A stretch of 64,000 nt of DNA from Nonomuraea sp. NBC_00507. Lineage in GTDB: Bacteria; Actinomycetota; Actinomycetes; Streptosporangiales; Streptosporangiaceae. The translations under genes and the position numbers were made by a program. Position 1 is the first letter of the stretch. The number at the start of each line of letters is the position of its first letter. Below are positions 7,534-15,299 of the stretch, one piece after another. The DNA is taken from contig NZ_CP107853.1 of NCBI RefSeq assembly GCF_036013525.1, positions 11,222,001 to 11,286,000 of the forward strand. The letters run 5' to 3'. Under the pieces are notes generated by a model. The model made no database searches and had not been told where the DNA came from. It was given only the letters and a program-made list of their open reading frames with translations.

Positions 7534-8550
7534 TCAAGTACGGGCGCGCTGGGTGATGGCCACGCAGACGAGCACCGCCAGCGCCGCGGCCACGGTGACC
7601 AGGCCGAATCTCTCGCCCATGAGGAACCAGGCCCAGAGGAGGGTCAGGAGGGGCTGGGTGAGCTGGGTCTGGCCGGCTCTGGCGATGCCGCCCTTGGCCA
7701 GGCCCGCGTACCAGGGGAAGAAGCCCAGGAACATGGAGATGGCCGCCACGTACGCGAAACCGGCGATGGCGTGGGGCGTGAAGGTGGTGGCGGTGGTCAG
7801 GGCCAGGACGATGGTGATCGGGGCCGTCAGGGGGAGGGAGAGGACGACGGCGTAGGAGATCACCTGCCAGCCCGGCTGCCGGCGGGACAGGCGGCCGCCT
7901 TCGGTGTAGCCGACCGCGGCCGAGATCAGGGCGCAGAGCAGCAGCAGGTCAGGCCAGGATGCGCTGCCCTGGTGCTGGGTGAAGGTGAACGTGGTGATGG
8001 CGATGGCGCCGGCCGAGCAGGCCGCCCAGAAGAGAGGGCGGGGGCGCTCGCCCGCTCTGAGCACGGCGCAGACGGCCGTGGCGGCGGGGAGGAGTGCGAT
8101 GACCACGGCGGCGTGCGCGGTGCTCGCACCCAGCGCCAGGGCCAGGCCGCTGAAGACGGGGAAGCCGAACACCACCCCGAGCGAGATCAGGGCGTAGGAC
8201 GGCCAGAGAGGTCTCGCGGGGAGGAGGGGCTTACCCATGGCTTTCAGGCAGGCCAGAGCCAGCAGGCCGGCGATCGCGGCCCGGCCGATCGCGACCAGCC
8301 AGGGGTCGAAGCCTTCCATGGCGTAGACGGTCGCGGGGAAGGAGCCGGAGAAGGCCAGGACACCGAGGAAGGCCAGGGCCGTGCCTTGGCGGTGGCGGGG
8401 CTTGTGGTGGGGGCGGTGACGGATGTCGCCGTAATGCGCGTCGCCTGCGTGCTCAACGTCATGACCGTCGTGGAGCGTGGCGGCATTGTGCGTGCTACGG
8501 GGCGGGACCGCTACTCCCTCAGGGACAGTAGCGCTATTCTTATCTTTCAT
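7534..8550 (-). CDS. EamA/DMT-family transporter with a His-rich N-terminal tail
   Basis: The 338-residue protein has about ten hydrophobic helices in two EamA repeats and ends with a short Arg-rich tail, typical of drug/metabolite exporters. The first helix starts only near residue 54. Before it is a hydrophilic tail with nine histidines between residues 20 and 53 (for example RHRPHHKPRHRQ), possibly a metal-binding sensor. No alternative ATG or GTG occurs within the tail, so it appears to be translated. The start codon overlaps that of the divergent MocR/PdxR regulator in CATG (8548-8551). It is probably controlled by that regulator and co-transcribed with the diiron gene downstream. Confidence 0.85.
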   Translation of the reverse strand: MKDKNSATVPEGVAVPPRSTHNAATLHDGHDVEHAGDAHYGDIRHRPHHKPRHRQGTALAFLGVLAFSGSFPATVYAMEGFDPWLVAIGRAAIAGLLALACLKAMGKPLLPARPLWPSYALISLGVVFGFPVFSGLALALGASTAHAAVVIALLPAATAVCAVLRAGERPRPLFWAACSAGAIAITTFTFTQHQGSASWPDLLLLCALISAAVGYTEGGRLSRRQPGWQVISYAVVLSLPLTAPITIVLALTTATTFTPHAIAGFAYVAAISMFLGFFPWYAGLAKGGIARAGQTQLTQPLLTLLWAWFLMGERFGLVTVAAALAVLVCVAITQRART

Positions 8551-9952
8551 GAACAACGATAGCAGTATCGCCCAGATCGCCGCGATACTGCGTGACGAGG
8601 CCGCCCGGCTCGGCCCCGGCGCACGACTCCCGTCCAGCCGGGAGATCATGCGCAGGCACAACGTCAGCCCCGTCACCGTCTCGCGCGCCATCGGCCAGTT
8701 GGCGGCCGAGGGCAGGGTCGTCACGAAGCCGGGCAGCGGCGCCTTCGTGGCGCAGCAGCACCAGGTCGGGAAGGGGCAGGACACCGCCGACCTGTCCTGG
8801 CAGACGGTCGCGCTCGGGGACCGGGTGGTCGACGACGGTCCGGTCGCGGAGTTGCTGGCGTCGGTCCCCGAGGGAGTGGTGCCGCTGACCGGTGGCTATC
8901 TGCACCCCGGACTGCGGCCCGACAAGCAGCTGGGGGCCGCGGCGGCGCGGGCGGTGCGGCGGCCGGACGCCTGGGCCAAGCCGCCCCTGACGGGACTCCC
9001 CGAGCTGCGGCGGTGGTTCGCGGCCCAGACGGGCGGCGACGTGACCGCGGCCGACGCGTTGATCGTCAGCGGCGGTCAGGCGGCGCTGACGCACGCGTTC
9101 AGGGCCCTGGCGGCCCCCGGCACACCGGTGCTGGTCGAGACCCCCACCTACCCCGGCGCGCTGGCGGCGGCCAAGGCGGCCGGGCTGCGCGCGACGGCCG
9201 TGCCCATGGACAGGGATGGCGTACGGCCGGAGCTGCTGGCCGAGGCATTCGCCGTCACCGGCGCGCGGGTGTTCTTCTGCCAGCCCACGCTGCACAACCC
9301 GACCGGCGCCACCCTGCCCCTCGAACGCAGGGAGCAGGTGCTGCAGGTGGCAAGGGCGGCCGGGGCGTTCCTGGTCGAGGACGACTATGCCCGTTACCTG
9401 ACCGAGCACGCGCCTGCGTCGCTGGCGTCCATGGATCAGCACGGGACCGTCGTCAATGTGGGCTCGCTGACGAAGATCCTGTCGCCGAGCATGCGGGTGG
9501 CCGCGGTGATCGCTCGCGGACCGGCCGCGCACCGGCTGCGGGCCAGCCAGCTCGTGGAGTCGTTCTTCGTGGCGCGGCCGCTGCAGGAGACGGCGCTGGA
9601 GTTCGTCGGGTCACCGGTCTGGCGGCGGCATCTGACGGCCGTGCACGCCGAGATCCGGACGCGCCGTGACGCGCTCGCGGCGGCGCTCGCCGCACGCATG
9701 CCCGAGGCGGAGCTCCACCTGCTGCCGATCGGCGGGATGCACGTGTGGGTACGTCTGCCGGCCGAGGTCGACGAGAACGCATTCGTCGAGGCCGCCCGGC
9801 GGAACGGGGTGCTGGTGAGCCCGGGCAGGATGTACTACCCCTCCGAGCCGCCGGGGCCGCGGATCAGGGTGACGCACATCGCGGCCACCCATCTGCCGGA
9901 GCTGCACGAAGGAGTACGCCGCCTCGCCCAGGCCCTGGCGCAGGTCCGATGA
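8549..9952 (+). CDS. MocR/PdxR-family regulator (GntR wHTH + aminotransferase fold)
   Basis: The 467-residue protein joins an N-terminal GntR winged helix (about 1-75; LPSSREIMRRHNVSPVTVSR) to a fold-type I aminotransferase domain. The PLP-binding lysine is Lys309 in GSLTKILSP. Other PLP contacts are TYPGAL, HNPTG and EDDYARY. MocR proteins sense PLP or amino-acid adducts and usually control an adjacent transporter or vitamin B6 gene. The start is the ATG at 8549, which overlaps by two bases the start codon of the divergent EamA gene. A perfect 10-bp inverted repeat lies inside its first codons. Autoregulation and control of the exporter/diiron operon are likely. Confidence 0.9.
   Translation: MNNDSSIAQIAAILRDEAARLGPGARLPSSREIMRRHNVSPVTVSRAIGQLAAEGRVVTKPGSGAFVAQQHQVGKGQDTADLSWQTVALGDRVVDDGPVAELLASVPEGVVPLTGGYLHPGLRPDKQLGAAAARAVRRPDAWAKPPLTGLPELRRWFAAQTGGDVTAADALIVSGGQAALTHAFRALAAPGTPVLVETPTYPGALAAAKAAGLRATAVPMDRDGVRPELLAEAFAVTGARVFFCQPTLHNPTGATLPLERREQVLQVARAAGAFLVEDDYARYLTEHAPASLASMDQHGTVVNVGSLTKILSPSMRVAAVIARGPAAHRLRASQLVESFFVARPLQETALEFVGSPVWRRHLTAVHAEIRTRRDALAAALAARMPEAELHLLPIGGMHVWVRLPAEVDENAFVEAARRNGVLVSPGRMYYPSEPPGPRIRVTHIAATHLPELHEGVRRLAQALAQVR
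8562..8591. promoter_or_regulatory. Perfect inverted repeat at the start of the MocR gene, candidate operator
   Basis: GCAGTATCGC (8562-8571) and GCGATACTGC (8582-8591) form perfect 10-bp arms with a 10-bp spacer, so the arm centres are 20 bp apart. The site begins 13 bases after the shared CATG start codons, where it could control transcription in both directions. Confidence 0.5.
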
Positions 9953-10000
9953 CGGTCCTGGCGCAGGTCCGATGACCGTCCTGGCGCAGGGCCGATGCCT
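9935..10000 (+). repeat. 23-bp tandem repeat across the stop codon of the MocR gene
   Basis: CTGGCGCAGGTCCGATGACG plus three bases (9935-9957) is repeated at 9958-9980 with one change, and a third, partial copy starts at 9981. The stop codon of the regulator lies in the first copy, so the duplication affects only non-coding DNA. Confidence 0.75.
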
Positions 10001-10080
10001 TAGTGCCTGCGCCCAGGCCGTGGACGACCCACCCGGGGCGCCGACCAGTTCTTGATCACAGTGCCAGTAGAGTGGCGGGC

Positions 10081-10596
10081 ATGTCGTTCTCCGCGGAGCT
10101 CATCCGAGACTTCGTGAACACCTACGACGTCGAATCCGACACCGACGACCTCTCCTCCCCCGCCGACCTGGCCCTCTGGCTGCGCGAACGCGGCCTCATT
10201 ACCCCCCGCGACCGCGCCACCGACGACGACCTCCACACCGCCCACACCCTCCGCGAGGCCCTCAGAGCGGCTCTCAGGCGGGAACGAGCCGACTTCCCCG
10301 CCCTCCCGCTTCAGGTGAACGCCCAGGCGAACGGCGCCCCGGAGCTGGTGCCGGCACGGAGCGGCGTACCCGGGGGTCTGGCCAGGATCGCGGCCGCCAC
10401 AGTGGGGGCGGGGTGGGACCGGCTCAAGGTGTGCGCGGAGGGAACCTGTCAGTGGGCGTTCATCGACTCTTCGAAGAACCGTTCCCGCTCGTGGTGTTCT
10501 ATGCGGGTATGCGGCAACCGCACCAAGACACGCGCTTACCGGGCGAGGAAGCGGGGTTCGCGTCGTCTCCCAGTGTCAAACACCGATACGGTGTAA
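10081..10596 (+). CDS. CGNR zinc-finger protein
   Basis: A 171-residue member of the actinobacterial CGNR family (ABATE domain plus C-terminal zinc finger). The C-terminal finger is clear: CAEGTCQWAFID, then WCSM, then CGNRTKTRAYRAR. The arrangement supplies four cysteines and a basic DNA-contact segment. These proteins are taken to be stress-response transcription regulators; no target is evident. The N-terminal segment FVNTYDVE...DLSSPADLALWL is typical of the family. The start is the ATG at 10081. The gene is followed after 44 bp by a GNAT gene on the same strand. Confidence 0.88.
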   Translation: MSFSAELIRDFVNTYDVESDTDDLSSPADLALWLRERGLITPRDRATDDDLHTAHTLREALRAALRRERADFPALPLQVNAQANGAPELVPARSGVPGGLARIAAATVGAGWDRLKVCAEGTCQWAFIDSSKNRSRSWCSMRVCGNRTKTRAYRARKRGSRRLPVSNTDTV

Positions 10597-10640
10597 CTCG
10601 TGCCTTGTGGCACGTACGGCAGGCGAAGGAGCGGGCCGAG

Positions 10641-11249
10641 ATGGCAGACGTAGGCGTTCGGGCGGCCCGGCGCGAGGATGTGCTCCAGGTGGCGAATTGC
10701 CAGATTCGCGCCTGGCGCTACGGCTATCGGGACTTCCTCCCCGAGGGGCCGCTTGAGCAGATGACCGGCCCGGCAGCGGAGAAGATGTGGCTGCGGCAGT
10801 GGGACGAGGCGATCGTCGCCCCTCCCACCCCCATGCATCGCGTGCTGGTGGCGGTGGAGACCATCCTCGACACCGAGGGTTTCCCGGCGCTCGGCGCGGG
10901 CGGCAGCGCCGCCCTGGTCACCCCTCGCGGCGGCGAGCGCGTGGTGGGCCTGGCCTCCCACGCCCCCGCCGAGGATCCCGACCTCGACCCCACCGTGGTG
11001 GCCGAGATGCTGACGCTGCTGGTCGACCCCGACTTCGTCCGCAGGGGCCACGGCAGCCGCCTGCTCAACGCCACCGTCGACTACCTGCGCGACGACGGTT
11101 TCCGGCAGATCGTCACCTGGGTGTTCGCCGACAACCACCCGGTGCTCGGCTTCCTCGAGTCGGCCGGCTGGGGCGAGGACATGGCGGAACGCGTCCTGGA
11201 CATGGGCCGCCCGATCAGGATGGTCCGGCTCACGACGGATATCAGCTGA
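10641..11249 (+). CDS. GNAT-family N-acetyltransferase
   Basis: The 202-residue protein has a C-terminal GNAT core: LTLLVDPDFVRRGHGSRLL is the acetyl-CoA binding loop and VFADNHPVLGFLESAGW the following strand-helix. The N-terminal CQIRAWRYGYRDFLPEG segment is characteristic of a broad actinobacterial group with unknown substrates. The ATG at 10641 is preceded by AAGGAG. Its stop overlaps the start of menA in ATGA-type fashion (11249), so the two are translationally coupled. Confidence 0.85.
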   Translation: MADVGVRAARREDVLQVANCQIRAWRYGYRDFLPEGPLEQMTGPAAEKMWLRQWDEAIVAPPTPMHRVLVAVETILDTEGFPALGAGGSAALVTPRGGERVVGLASHAPAEDPDLDPTVVAEMLTLLVDPDFVRRGHGSRLLNATVDYLRDDGFRQIVTWVFADNHPVLGFLESAGWGEDMAERVLDMGRPIRMVRLTTDIS

Positions 11250-12124
11250 TGGCCACTCCCGCACAGTGGATCGCGGGCGCACGCCCGCGCACGCTCCCCA
11301 ACGCCATCGTCCCGGTCATGGTGGGCACCGGCGTGGCGATCGGCGAGGGCGGCTTCGTGTGGTGGCGGGCGCTCCTGGCGCTGTTCGTGGCCCTTTCGCT
11401 GCAGATCGGCGTCAACTACGCCAATGACTACAGCGACGGCATTCGCGGCACCGACGATCAGCGGGTCGGCCCGATGCGGCTGGTGGGCTCGCGCGCGGCC
11501 ACGCCCCGGGAGGTGCTGATCGCGGCGCTGGGCTGCTTCGCTGTCGCGGCGGTGCTGGGGCTGGTCCTGGTGCTGGTCACGCAGGCCTGGTGGGTGCTAC
11601 TGGTGGGCGCGGCGGCGATCGCGGCCGCCTGGTTCTACACCGGCGGCAAACGCCCGTACGGCTACCGCGGGCTGGGCGAGCTGGCCGTGTTCGTGTTCTT
11701 CGGCATCGTGCCCGTGGTCGGGACCGCGTATGTCCAGACAGAGTCGCTGAGCTGGGCCGCCTTCCTCGCCTCGATCCCGGTGGGGCTGCTGTCGTGCTCC
11801 ATGCTCGTCGTGAACAACCTGCGTGACGTGGGGACCGACGGTCAGGCCGGCAAACGGACGCTGGCGGTGGTGCTGGGGGCCGAGCGCACCCGGGCGCTGT
11901 ACGTGGTGTGCCAGGTGGTGCCGTTCGTGGTGGCGCTGGCGATGGTGCCGATCACGCCGTGGGCCGCGCTCGTGCTGCTGGCCGCGCCGCTGGCGATCAC
12001 TCCGATCAGGACGGTGCTGAGCAAGGCCGTGGGTCCTGCGCTGATCGCGGTCCTGCAGCAGACGGGCAAGCTGCAGATGGCGTACGGCCTGCTGTTCGCC
12101 GTGGGCCTCGCGATCGTCTTCTGA
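11249..12124 (+). CDS. menA: 1,4-dihydroxy-2-naphthoate polyprenyltransferase
   Basis: MenA attaches the polyprenyl chain to 1,4-dihydroxy-2-naphthoate in menaquinone synthesis at the membrane. The 291-residue protein shows the UbiA-family first Asp-rich motif NYANDYSDG (56-64) and a second one in NNLRDVGTDGQAGKRT, with about eight or nine membrane helices. The start overlaps the stop of the GNAT gene. No other menaquinone gene lies nearby. Confidence 0.92.
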   Translation: MATPAQWIAGARPRTLPNAIVPVMVGTGVAIGEGGFVWWRALLALFVALSLQIGVNYANDYSDGIRGTDDQRVGPMRLVGSRAATPREVLIAALGCFAVAAVLGLVLVLVTQAWWVLLVGAAAIAAAWFYTGGKRPYGYRGLGELAVFVFFGIVPVVGTAYVQTESLSWAAFLASIPVGLLSCSMLVVNNLRDVGTDGQAGKRTLAVVLGAERTRALYVVCQVVPFVVALAMVPITPWAALVLLAAPLAITPIRTVLSKAVGPALIAVLQQTGKLQMAYGLLFAVGLAIVF

Positions 12125-12277
12125 CGAGCGCCCTGATCTTCTGACGAGCGCGTGCCTCCCGGCGGGCGTCGCGGAACGGCATGAGGCGTTAGCGTAGGAA
12201 CCCCTTACTAGGGCAGTCTTTTAGTCCAGTGGTCCGGAGAAAGTGACCCGCCGTCGCACCTAGCGCGAGGGATCTAA

Positions 12278-12991
12278 TTGAACCGGCCAAGCGTGCCCAC
12301 GGACATCGAGGAATTCGAACGGGCACTCGCCGAGTGCGTCAGCATCGCCACCCGCGCGATGCCCGACTCCCCGATGGTCAGTATCGCGCTGCCCGCCGAG
12401 CAAGGTCTGCGTACCGTCGCCTGCTCGCACGAGCGTGCCGAGGTGCTCGATGAGCTGCAGTCGGCCGCCGGTCAGGGGCCCTGCCTCGACGCGCTGGACA
12501 CCGGAGAGCCGGTGACGGCCACGGACCTGGGCGCGGACTCCCGCTGGCGCCGGTTCGCGGCCGAGTCGGGCCTGCTCAGCCTGCACTCGGAGCCGTTGAA
12601 ATCGGAGGGCAGGCTGCTGGGCGTGCTCACCCTCTATTCCGGCCGGTGCGGCGGCTTCAGCGAGGAGACCTGGGTCGCCGTACGCGTGACCGCCGGCCAT
12701 ATCGGCGTGTTGTTCCGCGCGGCGGCCGACGCGGCCCGCTTGCGGGAGGTCGCCGCGCAGCTGAAGGAGGCGCTCATCACCCGCGCGATCATCGACCAGG
12801 CCCTCGGCATCGTCATGGCGCAGCGCCGGTGCACCTCCCACCAGGCGTTCGAGGTGCTCCGGCACGTCTCCCAGGACAAGAACGTCAAGCTGCACCAGGT
12901 CGCGGCCACGATCGTGGAGAAGGTGACCGGAGAGCCCCCGCAACACTCCCGTTTCGAGGACCCGCCACCGCGCAAGGCGGACCTGGCGTAA
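12278..12991 (+). CDS. GAF-ANTAR RNA-binding antiterminator
   Basis: The 237-residue regulator has an N-terminal GAF sensor domain (about 30-145) and a C-terminal ANTAR domain (about 160-215, LKEALITRAIIDQALGIVMA ... CTSHQAFEVLRHVSQDKN). ANTAR domains bind dual-hairpin RNA and prevent termination. The TTG at 12278 is used as start because GCGAGG lies about eight bases upstream. It ends 85 bp before the KAP ATPase operon and runs in the same direction. Whether it belongs functionally to that operon is unknown; a promoter-like region with inverted repeats separates them. Confidence 0.88.
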   Translation: MNRPSVPTDIEEFERALAECVSIATRAMPDSPMVSIALPAEQGLRTVACSHERAEVLDELQSAAGQGPCLDALDTGEPVTATDLGADSRWRRFAAESGLLSLHSEPLKSEGRLLGVLTLYSGRCGGFSEETWVAVRVTAGHIGVLFRAAADAARLREVAAQLKEALITRAIIDQALGIVMAQRRCTSHQAFEVLRHVSQDKNVKLHQVAATIVEKVTGEPPQHSRFEDPPPRKADLA

Positions 12992-13076
12992 TCAGCGCCG
13001 GCGCGTGTTATCACAGTTCGATAACCGCAGGTTTTCTGGGCCCCAGAGGATGCATCCTCTTCCTCAAGGGGGGACG
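12992..13076 (+). promoter_or_regulatory. Promoter region of the KAP-NTPase/fxsB operon with three inverted repeats
   Basis: GTTATC/GATAAC arms span 13007-13025 with a 7-base spacer. TCTGGG/CCCAGA lies at 13035-13047. A perfect 16-bp palindrome, AGAGGATGCATCCTCT, occupies 13045-13060. It is followed by the ribosome site AAGGGGGG and the ATG at 13077. The palindrome is a good operator candidate; the TTATCACAG part of the first repeat recurs in the fxsT/fxsA promoter region. Confidence 0.5.
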
Positions 13077-14324
13077 ATGCCCGATATCGCAATGCTCTCT
13101 GATGCGCCGGTCAATTGGCGCGGAGATCTGCTCCAGTTTCGCCGGTACGTCGACCCGCTCGTTTCGGTCATTACCAATCCCCGTACGCAGACGCCGTTTA
13201 CCATCGGCGTTTACGGCGCCTGGGGCAGCGGGAAATCTACCTTGCTGAAAATGGTGGACGAGCGACTCCTGGACCGGCACGGCGAGGAGTTCGTCCGCGT
13301 GCATTTCAACCCCTGGGTGCACCGCCGCGAGCCGCAGATGCTGCTCCCCCTCCTGAACGCCCTGCACACCGAGCTCAACGAGGACCCCAAGCACCGCTTC
13401 GCCGACACCGCCAAGCGGATCGGCGCGATCATGCTCAATCTGGCCGCCGACGAGATGCTCAAGAAGATCAACCTGGGCTCGGCGAGCGTGGAGAAGATCG
13501 GCAAGCTGGCCCAGCAGTACGCCGAGATGCGCGGCCAGGTCGACAGCCAGACCGGACGGCTGCGTACGCTCCTGCAAAAGGAGGCCGACCGCCTGGCCGA
13601 AAAAGGCAGAAAAATCATCTTCTTCATCGACGACCTCGACCGGTGCGAGCCCGACCAGATCATCGACGTCCTGGAGTCGATCAAGCTCTTCCTGGACATC
13701 GAGCACGTCTTCGTGCTGATCGCCCTGGCCAAGGACGTGGTGGACCGGGGCGTGTCGATCAAGTATCAGCCGTTCGGCTTCACCGCCACGGACCGCCTGG
13801 GTGACGAATACCTGGACAAGATGATCCAGCTCCCCCTGCACCTTTACCCGCTCGGCCCTGCCGAGGTCGGCCGCTTCATCCTGGACTCGGAGCCCGGGGA
13901 GCTGGCCGGCGCGCACGTGAAGACGCTGGAGAAGATCCTCTCTGCCAACCCACGCAAGATCAAACGCGTGCTCAACCTGCTACGCGTGACCGAGGCGATC
14001 ATCGCGGGCACCCCTGGCCTGGCGGGCCTGGACAAGGGCCTGGTCATCCGCCTGGTGGTGCTGCGCGTGCAGACCCCGGAGCTGTTCGCGGACGTGGTGC
14101 GCACGCCCGCCCTGCTCGTGGCGCTCGAGTTGATCTACCAGAACAAGCTGGTGCACCGCCTGCCGGAGTTCAACGTGCGGTTCAAGCGGCAGGCCGATCG
14201 CATGATGCACCTGGTGGGCAGGCATTACAACGCTCAGGACTTCCTGGCGCCGCTGTTCTCCGACTCCGACTTCGAGGCGTTCGAGGACGAGCTGCCCGTC
14301 TACCTGACCATGATCGGCGGGTGA
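13077..14324 (+). CDS. KAP-family P-loop NTPase
   Basis: The 415-residue protein has the KAP ATPase fold: Walker A GAWGSGKST (47-55) and Walker B IIFFIDDLDRCEP (180-192) with the family DDLDRC signature. KAP ATPases include phage-exclusion (PifA-like) and conflict-system proteins, and many carry membrane insertions. This one shows no convincing membrane helix; the inserted region (about 100-165) is helical and charged. It heads an operon with two more P-loop genes (3-bp gap, then 8-bp overlap) and the fxsB radical SAM gene. An ATP-driven assembly or signalling role within this system is inferred from context. The ATG at 13077 follows AAGGGGGG. Confidence 0.88.
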   Translation: MPDIAMLSDAPVNWRGDLLQFRRYVDPLVSVITNPRTQTPFTIGVYGAWGSGKSTLLKMVDERLLDRHGEEFVRVHFNPWVHRREPQMLLPLLNALHTELNEDPKHRFADTAKRIGAIMLNLAADEMLKKINLGSASVEKIGKLAQQYAEMRGQVDSQTGRLRTLLQKEADRLAEKGRKIIFFIDDLDRCEPDQIIDVLESIKLFLDIEHVFVLIALAKDVVDRGVSIKYQPFGFTATDRLGDEYLDKMIQLPLHLYPLGPAEVGRFILDSEPGELAGAHVKTLEKILSANPRKIKRVLNLLRVTEAIIAGTPGLAGLDKGLVIRLVVLRVQTPELFADVVRTPALLVALELIYQNKLVHRLPEFNVRFKRQADRMMHLVGRHYNAQDFLAPLFSDSDFEAFEDELPVYLTMIGG

Positions 14325-14327
14325 GCG

Positions 14328-15299
14328 ATGCACGTCACCGACGCCCGCTACGAGCTGTACGGGCTGCCGTCGGGCAACCCCTACGCCAGCCGCCCCCTGG
14401 ACCCCCTCGGCTGCGAGGACGACCGCCACCGCCTGCTCGACCTCGAGGGCTTCGTCAGGCTCGCCGCGATCGACGCGACCGTGGAACGCGCCGCCGCCAC
14501 GGACACACCGGCTTTCTTCCTCATCACCGGCATGGGCAACAGCGGCCGCACCTCCCTGGCGAACCACGTCATGTACCGCTACCAGAGCGCCAGGACCGCC
14601 CATCTGCCCCTCTTCAGGCTCGTCAGGCATGACGCGGAGCGCGGCGAGATGACGCACGACGCCTACCGGACACTGCGCTCCACCCTGCTCTCGCTACGCG
14701 CCAAGATGCGCGCCAACAAGATCGATGTCCCGCCCGCGCTGGCCGAGATGTTCGCGGACCTGAGCAAGCGGCCGCGTGCGCAGGCCATGGACGACTACGA
14801 GCTCCAGGAGATCGCCGACTACGCCGCCTCTGTCTTCGCGGCGCACGACATGGGCTTCGGCATCCGCTACGAGGGCGTGGCGACCAAGGAGCTCATCACC
14901 CAGGCCACCAGGGTGTTCGAGAACGCGGGCACGGTCGTCGTGTTCACCGTCGACAACTACCGGCACGCGACCGCCGTACAGCTCACGAGGGCGGACCGGC
15001 AGGAGTTCGCCAGGCGCGGGCACATCACCGATCTGAGCCCGCTGTCCCCCGCCCAGATCGCGGCGCTCGCCCACCACCGGTGGACCGGTCACCCGCCCTG
15101 CCCCTTCGACTCCGATGACGTGTGCGAAGCCTTCCAGGAGCATTCCTGCACCATCGGCCAGGCCCTGCGCCACCTGCACAGACTGCTCGACACCCGGCTG
15201 CGCCAGTACGACGGTGACGTGCCGTGGCCGACCGACGGCCTGCGTATCCATGAGAGCTGGCTCCGGCTCAACCTGCGCAGAGGAGGCTTCCATGGCTGA
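14328..15299 (+). CDS. Divergent P-loop NTPase with Arg in Walker A, in the fxsB operon
   Basis: I recognise the 323-residue protein only as P-loop-like. GMGNSGRTS (68-76) fits the Walker A pattern GxxxxGK[ST], but Arg74 replaces the lysine that contacts ATP phosphates. A hydrophobic strand ending in FTVDN (near 200-210) is a possible weak Walker B. The rest is helical and charged; there is no membrane segment. Loss of the Lys suggests weak or no hydrolysis, so it may be a regulatory or scaffold subunit of the neighbouring ATPases. It starts 3 bp after the KAP gene and overlaps the next gene by 8 bp, so the three are surely co-translated. Confidence 0.75.
   Translation: MHVTDARYELYGLPSGNPYASRPLDPLGCEDDRHRLLDLEGFVRLAAIDATVERAAATDTPAFFLITGMGNSGRTSLANHVMYRYQSARTAHLPLFRLVRHDAERGEMTHDAYRTLRSTLLSLRAKMRANKIDVPPALAEMFADLSKRPRAQAMDDYELQEIADYAASVFAAHDMGFGIRYEGVATKELITQATRVFENAGTVVVFTVDNYRHATAVQLTRADRQEFARRGHITDLSPLSPAQIAALAHHRWTGHPPCPFDSDDVCEAFQEHSCTIGQALRHLHRLLDTRLRQYDGDVPWPTDGLRIHESWLRLNLRRGGFHG

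Noticed and set aside
12278..12991. GAF-ANTAR gene as first gene of the KAP/fxs operon
   Set aside because: An 85-bp gap with inverted repeats and its own ribosome site follows it; ANTAR genes are common and scattered in actinomycetes. Not excluded.
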